Below, one piece after another: positions 16,627 through 25,573 of a stretch of 64,000 bases of DNA. The translations under genes were made by a program, and so were the position numbers. Numbering within the stretch: the first letter of the stretch is position 1; each line of letters begins with the position of its first letter. Below the pieces are notes generated by a model. That model saw nothing but the letters and a program-made list of their open reading frames with translations, had not been told where the DNA came from and searched no databases. Source of the stretch: Planctomycetales bacterium (GTDB taxonomy: Bacteria > Planctomycetota > Planctomycetia > Isosphaerales > Isosphaeraceae); NCBI GenBank assembly GCA_027449865.1, contig DAIDKV010000148.1:1-64000 (forward strand), written 5' to 3'.

Positions 16627-17032
16627 GTGCGGGCCTCCGCTCGTCCGTTGTGGCCGTTGGGTGGTCGCTGAGGTGTATCGAGGTCAGCTCCAGTTCTTGC
16701 CCCTGCCGAATATCCAGGCTCGGCCGACCGCATCGTGGACAGCAGAGCGCTCGGAAGTCCGGCAAGACGGCCTCGGACCGACACGATTCACAAAAGACGA
16801 CGACCGGCAATTCCTCTATCACGAGCCGAGAGCCAGCCAAAAGCGTCTCGGATGTCACGACATCGTAACAGAAGAGGAGAGATTCCTTATCAACTCCCGC
16901 GAGTAGCCCCAATCGCAGGTGAACCTCGGTCACGTCTCGCTGAGCGATCTCTTCCGGAGCTTCCCTTGCTCGATCCTGGATCGACTCGATAGCCGTGGTC
17001 AACAGACTCTCGGCAATGGAGAGCTCGTGCAA
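16607..17032 (-). CDS. hypA: Hydrogenase nickel-insertion protein HypA
   Basis: HypA delivers nickel with HypB. The protein begins MHELSIAESLL, where the His and Glu after Met1 bind nickel, and has the zinc site CESC...CCPRCG near residues 85-110. The length (141 aa) is slightly above the usual 115 because of a Pro/Thr-rich tail that overlaps hypB. The start codon is TTG (17030-17032); the invariant MHE N-terminus fixes it. hypA and hypB form a translationally overlapping pair. No hypCDEF or hydrogenase gene lies in the window, so the client enzyme is elsewhere or differs. Confidence 0.93.
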   Translation of the reverse strand: MHELSIAESLLTTAIESIQDRAREAPEEIAQRDVTEVHLRLGLLAGVDKESLLFCYDVVTSETLLAGSRLVIEELPVVVFCESCRSEAVLPDFRALCCPRCGRPSLDIRQGQELELTSIHLSDHPTATTDERRPAPGTSHP

Positions 17033-17160
17033 CGCGGTCGTATCTCACGTCGAGACCGTGAAGACTACCGATAGGGCGGCACACCGGAAAAAAAGATGGG
17101 TCGCTAGGGAACCAACAGCGGAACTTCTCGAATCTCGGAATCCATCAAGAACTCAGGGAG

Positions 17161-17248
17161 CGGAGGAGGTGGGATTCGAACCCACGGTACCGCGAAGCGG
17201 TACACCGGTTTTCGAGACCGGCCCTATCAACCACTCAGGCACCCCTCC
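17161..17248 (-). tRNA. tRNA-Ser(CGA)
   Basis: The minus strand gives an 88-nt class II tRNA. The acceptor stem GGAGGGG pairs with CUCCUCC (one G-U), and the discriminator base is G. The D arm is CCUGAGUGGUUGAUAGGGC. The anticodon arm is CCGGUCUCGAAAACCGG with anticodon CGA (17212-17214). A long variable arm (GUACCGCUUCGCGGUAC) is typical of serine tRNAs, and the T arm is GUGGGUUCGAAUCCCAC. CCA is not encoded. The first 22 nt overlap the end of tadA on the same strand. Confidence 0.97.
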
Positions 17249-17853
17249 CTTTCGAGGTCATCGAACCCGGCTCGACCGGGCAGCGAATTTGACCCCACTG
17301 ATTTCGGCAGTGGTCGTGAGATGAGTTTACGATAACTTCGCCGTTCCTGGAAGAATCCCCTGAGAATTTCGCCGCAATTCTCGGCCAGGACTCCGGATGT
17401 GATCACCGGGCGATGATTCAGCCGTGGGTCCGAGGTCAGCCGATAGAGACTCTCACAGGCTCCCGCCTTGGGGTCAGTGGCTCCATAAACCACACGAGCA
17501 ACGCGACTTAGAACAATCGCTCCCGCACACATCGCACACGGTTCGAGCGTCACATAAAGAATACAGCCTTCCAGCCTCCACGATCCCACCGCTCGGCCGG
17601 CCCACGTCAAAGCGAGACGTTCGGCGTGTGCGGTGGGGTCGCGAAGCGTCTCACGGAGGTTATAGGCCTGGGCCAGGATCCTCCCATTCCGGACCACGAC
17701 CGCTCCGACCGGCACCTCGCCCGCGTCCCTCGCCTCGACGGCCAGTTCCAGCGCCCTTGTCATCATGGCACGGTCGAACGCCGAAGCTTCCTCGAGCATC
17801 GGCTCGGGCGGCTCGCCAGGAGCATCCTTGAAGTGGATCGATCGCGAATCCAA
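17227..17853 (-). CDS. tadA: tRNA adenosine deaminase TadA
   Basis: TadA converts A34 to inosine in tRNA-Arg(ACG). Zinc and catalytic motifs are HAERLAL (His plus catalytic Glu) and PCAMCAGAI. The track's 279-residue start runs through the aquaporin gene. A TTG at 17853 with GGAGG 7 nt upstream gives 208 residues; ATG 17799 is the alternative. The C-terminal tail ends REGCLSG-stop inside the tRNA-Ser(CGA) gene: the last eight or so codons and the stop are read from the tRNA acceptor and D arm. It follows the aquaporin gene by 25 nt, so aquaporin, tadA and the tRNA are probably one transcript. Confidence 0.93.
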   Translation of the reverse strand: MDSRSIHFKDAPGEPPEPMLEEASAFDRAMMTRALELAVEARDAGEVPVGAVVVRNGRILAQAYNLRETLRDPTAHAERLALTWAGRAVGSWRLEGCILYVTLEPCAMCAGAIVLSRVARVVYGATDPKAGACESLYRLTSDPRLNHRPVITSGVLAENCGEILRGFFQERRSYRKLISRPLPKSVGSNSLPGRAGFDDLEREGCLSG

Positions 17854-17878
17854 GCTCTTGCCTCCTTCGCTGCCCTGA

Positions 17879-18745
<867 letters not shown>

Positions 18746-18780
18746 TTAAAAAACTTGAAAAGATCTGACAAAGAGCGGCC

Positions 18781-18809
18781 TTGTCGTTCGCCATGACGCT
18801 CTCTATGAT
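18781..18809 (+). promoter_or_regulatory. Promoter TTGTCG-17-TATGAT
   Basis: TTGTCG (18781-18786) and TATGAT (18804-18809) are 17 bp apart on the coding strand. The predicted start is near 18816, about 69 nt before the 18885 start codon. Confidence 0.55.
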
Positions 18810-18824
18810 AGTTCAACAACTGCT

Positions 18825-18840
18825 GACTGACTGGTCAGTC
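18825..18840. promoter_or_regulatory. TetR-type operator-like palindrome
   Basis: GACTGAC-TG-GTCAGTC is a perfect 7-bp inverted repeat with a 2-base centre. This form is common among TetR/AcrR operators. It sits about 10-25 nt downstream of the predicted transcription start, where a bound repressor would block elongation. Confidence 0.5.
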
Positions 18841-18884
18841 CGAGCATATCGACCTTGGACGATTCGCTAGTGGGAGAGGCGGTC

Positions 18885-19622
18885 ATGAAGCGGAGCTGGG
18901 ACCTCAAGCCGGATCTGCTGGATTGTATGCTGGAAGAGCGCATCGTCCCGGCCGGCCCGATGAATAACCTGGGCATCATCATCCAGACCACGAGCGGACT
19001 GATGCTGGTGACGCCGTTTCCGGGAGCGATCAATCTCGCGGCGATGGCGGGTGGCGCGAGCGGAAGCGTGGCGCCGAGCGTCAGTGGAACACCGTTTCCC
19101 ACGGGTATCTACCTCACGGGAACCCGGGGCATCTCAAGCATGATGCCGGGCAACATGACCGGCAATCCGGCGGTGATGGGCGTGGTTGGTGCAAGTGGCG
19201 GGGCGAGCGAGACCATCGAGGTCGGTTCCGGTGCCGACGAGGCGAGCGGTGGCGGTGGCGGCGCTTCCACGACGCCAGCAATGTCGAGGACCAACCCGGC
19301 TTACGGTGGCGCGGCTACGGCGATCATGGCCTACATTGGGACTCCGGGTCAGAATAGCTCGGGGATGACGACGGCCAATAACGGTCAGATCCAGACGACG
19401 GCCCCGGTTCCGGCCCTCCCGCCCATGGGGACGTCCATCCCGGGAACCCCTGGCAGTCAGGGACAGTCGGATCCGGGTCCAGCCCAGAAGCCGATGGGGC
19501 CACAGCTTGGTGCCCCTCGAATGATCAAGGGCCTCGGCACAAGCCTGATCCCTAGCCTCCCCGGCGGACTGGGGATCGGTGGAACGCCCACGATGAACCC
19601 CTCCGGCGCCGGCGGATATTGA
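18885..19622 (+). CDS. Gly/Ser/Met-rich exported-type protein
   Basis: A 245-residue low-complexity protein rich in Gly, Ser, Thr, Pro and Met. The start at 18885 has ggagagg upstream; the track's start is 10 codons earlier. The N-terminus reads MKRSWDLKPDLLDCMLEERIVPAG. The LEERIVPAG part resembles the 'LE.R..PA/LSA' signature at the start of many planctomycete exported proteins. The body has no recognisable domain and contains GGGGGAS and repeated PGTPG-like stretches, as in structural or matrix proteins. A strong hairpin terminator follows. The promoter carries a TetR-like operator. Function unknown. Confidence 0.75.
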   Translation: MKRSWDLKPDLLDCMLEERIVPAGPMNNLGIIIQTTSGLMLVTPFPGAINLAAMAGGASGSVAPSVSGTPFPTGIYLTGTRGISSMMPGNMTGNPAVMGVVGASGGASETIEVGSGADEASGGGGGASTTPAMSRTNPAYGGAATAIMAYIGTPGQNSSGMTTANNGQIQTTAPVPALPPMGTSIPGTPGSQGQSDPGPAQKPMGPQLGAPRMIKGLGTSLIPSLPGGLGIGGTPTMNPSGAGGY

Positions 19623-19649
19623 CCCGAGTGTCGTCCCGAGGTTAGACGA

Positions 19650-19684
19650 GAGGCGAGCGTCCCACGCTCGCCTCTTTGCTTTCG
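19650..19684 (+). terminator. Rho-independent terminator after 19622
   Basis: GAGGCGAGCGT-ccc-ACGCTCGCCTC is an 11-bp perfect stem followed by TTTGCTTT. It lies 28 nt after the stop codon of the Gly-rich protein. Confidence 0.8.
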
Positions 19685-19691
19685 CGAAACG

Positions 19692-22616
19692 TTATCTTAA
19701 CCGCCTGGAAATTCGACGGGGCGTCGGATCGCCCTCTCGGATCTGGTAGTCGAAGTCGGCCGGCAGATTGTGAAACGTCTCGACGCGACCGGAGGGCCAG
19801 CGGACCTCAACCCGGTCGGCTCGATCAGCGACTCCCAGCCCGAAGTGGAGCCGGGGGTCGCTCGACGATTGATAGCTGCCTCCGCCAAATCGGTCGACGA
19901 CCTGTCGATTTCCGCCCGCCTCCAGCGCAACCCGGGCGCCGATGGCATCTCGATTGGAGGCTGTCCCCTGAAGACGGATCGCAATCGAGCGGGCGGCAGG
20001 CCCTTCGTTGTGGAGATAGGCTGCCGGTCCTCGATGATCGACGATCACCGCGTCGATCCGTCCGTCGTTGTCGAGGTCGCCAATGGCGAGCCCTCGGCCA
20101 ACTCTCGGAACCAGGAACGGCGCACCGGCTGCGGCGCTTATGTCGGCCAGTCGGCACCGGGAATCGGTCAGGAGGAGTTGTGCGGGCATCGCGTAGGGCG
20201 TTCCGCCTCCCTCATCGAAGAGGTGGCCGTTGACGGTCAAGAGATCGAGGCGCCCGTCGTCGTCAGCGTCGAGGAAGGCAATGCCGAATCCCAACCGATA
20301 CCGGCTCGGAGACGAGAGTCCAACCGCTGAGGTCTGGTCGGTGAACTGCCCTCCGCCGAGGTTCTGGTAAAAGGTTGATGACTCGCCATAGTAGTTTGTG
20401 ACAGCAAGGTCGGAGTGGCCATCTCCATCGAGGTCGCCGATCGCGACGCCCATCCCCGCCCGATATCCTCCGCCGCCAGCCGCCGCGACGCCTGACTCAT
20501 GACCAGACTCTTCAAACCGCATCCCACCCCGGTTGAGGAAGAGGAAATTGGCTGTCCCATCGTTCGCGACGAAAAGGTCGACCTTTCCGTCGTCGTTGAG
20601 ATCGGCAGCGACCACCCCCAGTCCACGACCGTCGCGATCATCGATCCCGGCCTCGTGGGTGATGTCCACGAAGCGACCACCGTCATTGCGGTAGAGATGA
20701 TCCGGGCAGGCCGCGAATTTCAGGGGTTCGCAGGCAATCACCCGGCCGGTGGACGGGCTCCGGCAGACCATGGGCTCTCCGGTCTCCCAGGCCAGGTAAT
20801 GCGCCACGTAGAGGTCGAGATCGCCATCAGAGTCGAGGTCGGCAAAGGCGGCCGAGGTCGGCCAGTCACGCTCGCCACCCAGGCCCGCGCGATCGGTGAC
20901 GTCCTCGAACGTCCCGTCCCCTCGATTCCGATAGAGGGCCTGACCGCGCCATCGCGTGACAAAAAGGTCGGGAGCGCCGTCGTTGTCGTAGTCGGCGACC
21001 GTGACGCCATGACCGTATCCTCCGGAGACGACGTCGAGCTTCGAGGCGTGGGTGACGTCCTCGAAAGTGCCATCACCCCGGTTTCGGTAGAGTCGGTCGC
21101 CCGATGGTCGAGGTCCGGTGGGCGGGAAGCTTCCTCCCTGCACGAAGTAGACGTCGAGGCGGCCGTCTCCGTCGTAATCGATCAGGCCGACGCCCCCGGA
21201 CATCGTCTCGGGCAGTTGCCCCCGTGGCGTCGCCCCGTTCTCGAAGTGGAAGGAAAGACCAGCCGAACGAGCCGCGTCGTGGAACTGCGGGACCATCCGA
21301 TGCCCGGATCTCGAAGGTTCCGTTCGTGATACCTCGGCGCTGGCCGAACGGGCCTCGATAGATAGCAGATCGGCGAGCGTCGGCCCAGTCGCGGAGGGAG
21401 CACTCCCGCCTTCTCGAGCCGGATACTGGCCGGCCGGATCGGGAATTCCGGCAATGCTTCGAAGGGCACTGGCCTCGGAGTGACGTCCGAGAGTCTCCGC
21501 AAGTCTCGCCATCTCGGCCGCCTCGCGGTCAAGATCACCCGCTCGGAATCGGGCTCGATACTGGTGAAGCGTTTCGTCGAGTGACCCCTTTCGGCGGCGC
21601 AACTGGACGGCGGCCTCGGTGTCTCCATCGCGAGCGGCGAATTCGGCGAGTCGCTCGATCGCGGAGAGAGCACCTGGATTGTCCGCGACCAATCGTTTCA
21701 GTGCCTCTCGCTCGGCTCGGAAGTCGCCCCGACGCCTGGCCAGCCAGGCTCGCAACTCCTCAACCCTCGCCGGCGATTCGCCGGCCGCGGGCAGGTGGGC
21801 CATCGCCTCGCGGGCCAGGTCGTCGCAGTCGGCGCCCATCGCCCATTCCAGGAACGCACGCCAGACGGCTGGGTCATCGGGACGAGCGCGCCGGCAGGCG
21901 TCGAACCACGATTCCGCTTCGGCAAGCCGCCCCGAACGCATCGCCAGATATCCGCGACCGAGCCAGACCCGATCGTCCCTGGGCGCCTGGGCGATCGCTC
22001 GATCGAGCGTCGAGGCGATCTCGGCGACCGGGATCGGATTCAACCCAGGCGTCGTCCGGCAGAGTCCAGCCGCGATTCGCAGCAGGAGCATCGATCGGGC
22101 CTCGTCCCGATCGCCGATTCGGATCGCCACGCTCCAGGTCTCCTCGGCCATCTGACACACGTCATCAAGCCGACCCTCCAGCCAGTAAAGTTCGACGATC
22201 CGTTTACGCGGTTCCAGGGTCGCTCCGATCGGCCTCCGAATGGTTGCCAGGAGAATGCGTTCGGCCTCGGCGAAATTCCCGGCATCCTGGGCCCTCGTCG
22301 CGCGGGCGAGGTCGGCAGTCTCGGCCGGATCACTCGGGTTGGCCGTGGTCGCCTGTTGAATCTGGTCGTCAATCGTTGGAAGATCCCCAACCTCGGAAGG
22401 GCTCACAGCGACGGACTCGGACGGCAGCGGCGGACCGTCATCGGGCTGCGGAAGCCCGTCGAGATTCCCGAGATCTGTCCGGGCGATCGAGGAGGGAACG
22501 CGAAGCCGCTCCTCGACCGAAACGGACGGAGGCGCCGATTTCCCACGCCACCAGAAGCCCACCCAGGTCAGGCCGATCACCGGAACCAGGATCCACCATC
22601 GTCCTACCGGGCGCAT
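19692..22616 (-). CDS. TPR-VCBS/FG-GAP-ASPIC/UnbV protein (CRTAC1-like)
   Basis: A 974-residue exported or membrane-anchored protein. ATG 22616 has a strong Shine-Dalgarno (aaggagg) and is preferred over the track start 8 codons upstream. An N-terminal anchor (WWILVPVIGLTWVGFWW) is followed by about 350 residues of TPR-like helices. The C-terminal half has repeated calcium-binding FG-GAP/VCBS units of the type DYDGDGRLDVY, DYDNDGAPDLF and DLDSDGDLDLY, which form a beta-propeller. The final segment (VEVRWPSGRVETF) is the ASPIC/UnbV domain. Planctomycetes carry many such proteins. The role is unknown, probably surface binding. Confidence 0.9.
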   Translation of the reverse strand: MRPVGRWWILVPVIGLTWVGFWWRGKSAPPSVSVEERLRVPSSIARTDLGNLDGLPQPDDGPPLPSESVAVSPSEVGDLPTIDDQIQQATTANPSDPAETADLARATRAQDAGNFAEAERILLATIRRPIGATLEPRKRIVELYWLEGRLDDVCQMAEETWSVAIRIGDRDEARSMLLLRIAAGLCRTTPGLNPIPVAEIASTLDRAIAQAPRDDRVWLGRGYLAMRSGRLAEAESWFDACRRARPDDPAVWRAFLEWAMGADCDDLAREAMAHLPAAGESPARVEELRAWLARRRGDFRAEREALKRLVADNPGALSAIERLAEFAARDGDTEAAVQLRRRKGSLDETLHQYRARFRAGDLDREAAEMARLAETLGRHSEASALRSIAGIPDPAGQYPAREGGSAPSATGPTLADLLSIEARSASAEVSRTEPSRSGHRMVPQFHDAARSAGLSFHFENGATPRGQLPETMSGGVGLIDYDGDGRLDVYFVQGGSFPPTGPRPSGDRLYRNRGDGTFEDVTHASKLDVVSGGYGHGVTVADYDNDGAPDLFVTRWRGQALYRNRGDGTFEDVTDRAGLGGERDWPTSAAFADLDSDGDLDLYVAHYLAWETGEPMVCRSPSTGRVIACEPLKFAACPDHLYRNDGGRFVDITHEAGIDDRDGRGLGVVAADLNDDGKVDLFVANDGTANFLFLNRGGMRFEESGHESGVAAAGGGGYRAGMGVAIGDLDGDGHSDLAVTNYYGESSTFYQNLGGGQFTDQTSAVGLSSPSRYRLGFGIAFLDADDDGRLDLLTVNGHLFDEGGGTPYAMPAQLLLTDSRCRLADISAAAGAPFLVPRVGRGLAIGDLDNDGRIDAVIVDHRGPAAYLHNEGPAARSIAIRLQGTASNRDAIGARVALEAGGNRQVVDRFGGGSYQSSSDPRLHFGLGVADRADRVEVRWPSGRVETFHNLPADFDYQIREGDPTPRRISRRLR

Positions 22617-22717
22617 GATATCCTCCTTGCGGTTTCGCATCTCGATCGGCGGGAGGCGGGATTATCTCGGCGGCCCTCGCGGATGGCAATCGAAGTTGAT
22701 TGGGGCGGTGGTCCACC

Positions 22718-22746
22718 TTGAATCGTTCCGGGCAACGGTCTATGTT
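22718..22746 (+). promoter_or_regulatory. Promoter TTGAAT-17-TATGTT for msrA
   Basis: TTGAAT (22718-22723) and TATGTT (22741-22746) are 17 bp apart in the 265-base divergent gap between the CRTAC1-like gene and msrA. The predicted start is near 22753. Confidence 0.5.
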
Positions 22747-22881
22747 GAAGGGAGCGTTATCAGAACCTGTGGAGATGGTCTCATTTTTCCTGGCCTCGAA
22801 AACAGAACATCCCCTGGCCGCCGCGATGTCGCGACGGTCCGCAAACCCCAAAGACGGGGAGGGATTCGGGGGGATCGTGCC

Positions 22882-23718
22882 ATGTCCGTACGATTTGGGA
22901 AGGCTGGCCTGGCTCTCGGGATTGTCGCCGGAATGGCGGCCGGGGCGTGGGCCCAGCAGGAGCCGGCGAAGTCCTCGTCCAGCAGCACGGGAGCGACCAC
23001 CCGCGCGTCCGACCCGAGCGATCCGTTCGATCAGCCCAACGACGCGTCGACTCGATCCCGGACCTCGCCCGGCGACTCGACCAGTTCATCGGCCCCTCGG
23101 CTTCAGAAAGCGACCTTCGGCGCGGGTTGCTTCTGGCACGTCGAGGCCGAGTTCGAATGGCTCCCCGGAGTTGTCTCTGCCGTCTCCGGATACGCGGGTG
23201 GACGTGTCTCCAACCCCTCCTATGAGATGGTCCACGAGGGAGACACCGGGCACATTGAGGTCGTTCAGGTGACCTACGATCCGTCGGTCGTCTCGTACGA
23301 GCAGTTGCTCCGAGTCTTCTGGCATGGCCACGACCCGACCCAGTGGAATCGACAGGGGCCCGACGTCGGTACCCAGTACCGATCGGCGATTTTCTATCAC
23401 AATGAAGAGCAGCGAAAGGCGGCGCTCAAGTCGTATCGAGAATTGACCGCCGCGGGCGCCTACCGGGCCCCGATCGTGACTCTCCTCCTGCCGATGAAGG
23501 CGTTCTATCGGGCCGAGGAGTATCACCAGAACTATTATGGCGGGAAGCCCGACCCATCCGTCGTACGCCGCCCACGTACGAAGAGGTCGCGAGGCGTTGC
23601 TAAGCGACCCGCGACGGCTGCCGCGAAGGTCGCGAGCAAGCCGGCCGAGAAGACGGACCCGAAGTCCGTTCGAGGGGCTGCCCCTGCCCCAGTCTCATCG
23701 GACGCCAGGGAGCCCTGA
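22882..23718 (+). CDS. msrA: Exported peptide methionine-S-sulfoxide reductase
   Basis: MsrA reduces the S epimer of methionine sulfoxide. The catalytic GAGCFWHVEAEF motif and the GYAGG, HTE-like GHIEVVQVTYDP and YHNEEQ signatures are present. The ATG at 22882 gives 278 residues, longer than the usual 170-220, because of an N-terminal signal peptide (GLALGIVAGMAAGAWAQQ), a Ser/Thr-rich spacer (about residues 27-75) and a basic Lys/Arg/Ala-rich C-terminal tail (about 235-278). It is therefore probably an envelope repair enzyme. No MsrB domain is fused. The thiolase gene starts 2 nt after its stop, so the two are co-transcribed. Confidence 0.95.
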   Translation: MSVRFGKAGLALGIVAGMAAGAWAQQEPAKSSSSSTGATTRASDPSDPFDQPNDASTRSRTSPGDSTSSSAPRLQKATFGAGCFWHVEAEFEWLPGVVSAVSGYAGGRVSNPSYEMVHEGDTGHIEVVQVTYDPSVVSYEQLLRVFWHGHDPTQWNRQGPDVGTQYRSAIFYHNEEQRKAALKSYRELTAAGAYRAPIVTLLLPMKAFYRAEEYHQNYYGGKPDPSVVRRPRTKRSRGVAKRPATAAAKVASKPAEKTDPKSVRGAAPAPVSSDAREP

Positions 23719-23720
23719 CG

Positions 23721-24899
23721 ATGCCGACCTGGATCGTCGACGGCGTTCGGACTCCCATCGGATCGATGAATGGCCTGCTCGCCAGCGTGCCCGCTCCTCG
23801 ACTGGGTGCGGCCTGCATCGCCGCGTTGCTCCTTCGGACCGGAATCGATCCATCGATCGTGGACGAGGTGATCCTCGGCAACGTCATCGGCGCTGGACTT
23901 GGTCAGAATCCAGCTCGACAGGCCGCGCTCTTTGGCGGACTACCATACTCGGTGGGAGCGACGGCTGTCAGCAAGGTCTGCGGCTCCGGGATCAAGGCGG
24001 TCATGCTCGGAGATCAGGCGATACGGCTGGGCGAAGCCCATGTTGTGATCGCGGGCGGGATGGAGAACATGAGCCGCGCCCCGTATCTGCTAACCCGGGC
24101 CCGTTCCGGATACCGACTCGGTCACGGAGAACTGATCGACGCGATGATCCACGACGGCCTCTGGGACGTTTACCATCAGAAACACATGGGAACCTGCGGC
24201 GACTCCTGCGCCTCGACGTTCGGAATGACACGCCAGGAGCAGGACGATCATGCCGTTCGGAGCTTCCTCCGGGCTCGCGAAGCCATCGCCAGGGGAGCTT
24301 TTCGCGACGAGATCGTCCCGGTCGAGATCGAGGGTCGCGGTCGCCCCGCGGTTGTCGAGGAAGATGAGGGCCCGTCACGATTCGACGAGGCGAGACTCCG
24401 GAGCCTGAAACCTGCGTTTGGCGAAGGGGCCGAGGCGACCATCACCGCCGGAAATGCTTCCAGCATTAGCGACGGCGCCTCGGCCTTACTCCTGATCTCC
24501 GAGGATCTCCGCGCGAGGATCGAGCCTACGCCGCTCGCCCGGATCGTTGGAGCCTTCACTCATAGCCAGGAGCCGGAGTGGTTCACAACCGCTCCGGTCT
24601 TCGCCGTCCGAAAGCTCCTCGATCGCCTTGGATGGAGGATCGACCAGGTGGACCTCTTCGAGATCAACGAGGCGTTCGCCGTCGTCGCGATGGTCGCCGC
24701 CCGGGAACTCTCGATCCCCGCGGATCGGCTCAACGTTCGCGGTGGAGCCGTGGCACTCGGCCATCCCATCGGAGCCAGCGGAGCCCGGATTCTCGTCACA
24801 CTAATGCATGCTCTGCATCAGACTGGTGGTCGTCGCGGGGTGGCTTCGCTTTGCATTGGCGGAGGCGAGGCGGTCGCTCTCGCGATTGAGATGACCTGA
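23721..24899 (+). CDS. Thiolase (acetyl-CoA C-acetyltransferase type)
   Basis: A 392-residue thiolase, the usual full length. The nucleophilic Cys is in SKVCGSGIKAV (near residue 88), the catalytic His in GGAVALGHPIGASGAR and the second Cys in SLCIGGGEAVAL near the end. The NEAFA motif (EINEAFAVVAM) is also present. It condenses two acetyl-CoA or cleaves 3-ketoacyl-CoA; which direction operates cannot be told from sequence. It is translationally close to msrA (2-nt gap), an unusual pairing with no obvious functional link. No other beta-oxidation gene is nearby. Confidence 0.95.
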   Translation: MPTWIVDGVRTPIGSMNGLLASVPAPRLGAACIAALLLRTGIDPSIVDEVILGNVIGAGLGQNPARQAALFGGLPYSVGATAVSKVCGSGIKAVMLGDQAIRLGEAHVVIAGGMENMSRAPYLLTRARSGYRLGHGELIDAMIHDGLWDVYHQKHMGTCGDSCASTFGMTRQEQDDHAVRSFLRAREAIARGAFRDEIVPVEIEGRGRPAVVEEDEGPSRFDEARLRSLKPAFGEGAEATITAGNASSISDGASALLLISEDLRARIEPTPLARIVGAFTHSQEPEWFTTAPVFAVRKLLDRLGWRIDQVDLFEINEAFAVVAMVAARELSIPADRLNVRGGAVALGHPIGASGARILVTLMHALHQTGGRRGVASLCIGGGEAVALAIEMT

Positions 24900-24918
24900 G
24901 AGCTATCGACCGGCACTC

Positions 24919-24946
24919 TTGCAATCGGGCCTTTCGGATGTACAAT
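24919..24946 (+). promoter_or_regulatory. Promoter-like TTGCAA-16-TACAAT
   Basis: TTGCAA (24919-24924) and TACAAT (24941-24946) are 16 bp apart, the same layout as the promoter of RNA copy B. It lies just after the thiolase stop. The 331-base gap to the antitoxin gene shows no other gene and no hairpin of the A/B/C type. Confidence 0.45.
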
Positions 24947-25230
24947 ACTCTCGCCCTTGGCGGCAAGCACGTCCATTCTCGATCGCATCGAAGAGACGGC
25001 TTTCTGCAATGCCGGTCGCCGGGCGGGACTCGACGAGGTCTCCGACAATCGGGTCGGAGCGGTCATCCCGATGCCGGTCACTGCCCGGGGATCATGACAG
25101 GTTCAGGACTCCTGTCCGGTTCTCGTGGTCCGTAGGGACCGCCAGACCGCGCCCAGACGCCGCATCGATTGGCCACGGATAGCGCCGCGCCGGCACGCGT
25201 CGTTTCTCCTGACGGAGATGGATTCCGCGC

Positions 25231-25569
25231 ATGCAACGGCCTTCACGCCGGAGGAAGCCTCGAAACGCCGCTCCCCGAAGTCCCGAATCCCCTGTCCGGA
25301 TCATCGGGAGCCGGGAGCTGCACCAGAATCTTCCTGGGATCCTCAAGGACCTGGAAGATGGAACCGTTCGCTATGTGCTGACCGTCCACGGGAAGCCTCG
25401 TGCTGTCCTGGTGGGTGCAGCACCCTATCTCGACATGATCGCCGAGGGGAAGGGATCGAGCGAGGTCCTGGTTGGATTGCAGCTCTCGGCGCTACTGGGT
25501 GGGCGGCTCGAAGGGGTGCCGCTCGACGACATCGAGAAGGCGATGGAGTCGAACGGCCGGGGCCCCTGA
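25231..25569 (+). CDS. Phd/YefM-like antitoxin, no adjacent toxin
   Basis: A 112-residue protein whose central part resembles Phd/YefM antitoxins: IGSRELHQNLPGILKDLEDG followed by YVLTVHGKPRAVLVGAAPYLDM. This is the N-terminal DNA-binding fold, normally at residue 1 but here preceded by about 24 basic, Pro/Arg-rich residues; the true start may be later. The C-terminal tail (LDDIEKAMES) would be the toxin-binding part. No RelE, ParE, Doc or PIN toxin ORF lies next to it: the next gene is convergent acpS, 5 nt away. It may be an orphan antitoxin or a repressor. Confidence 0.7.
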   Translation: MQRPSRRRKPRNAAPRSPESPVRIIGSRELHQNLPGILKDLEDGTVRYVLTVHGKPRAVLVGAAPYLDMIAEGKGSSEVLVGLQLSALLGGRLEGVPLDDIEKAMESNGRGP

Positions 25570-25573
25570 GGGT

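Noticed and set aside
17085-17091. Seven-T run on the minus strand downstream of tRNA-Ser
   Set aside because: No stable stem precedes it, so it is not called as the tRNA terminator although transcription may end there.
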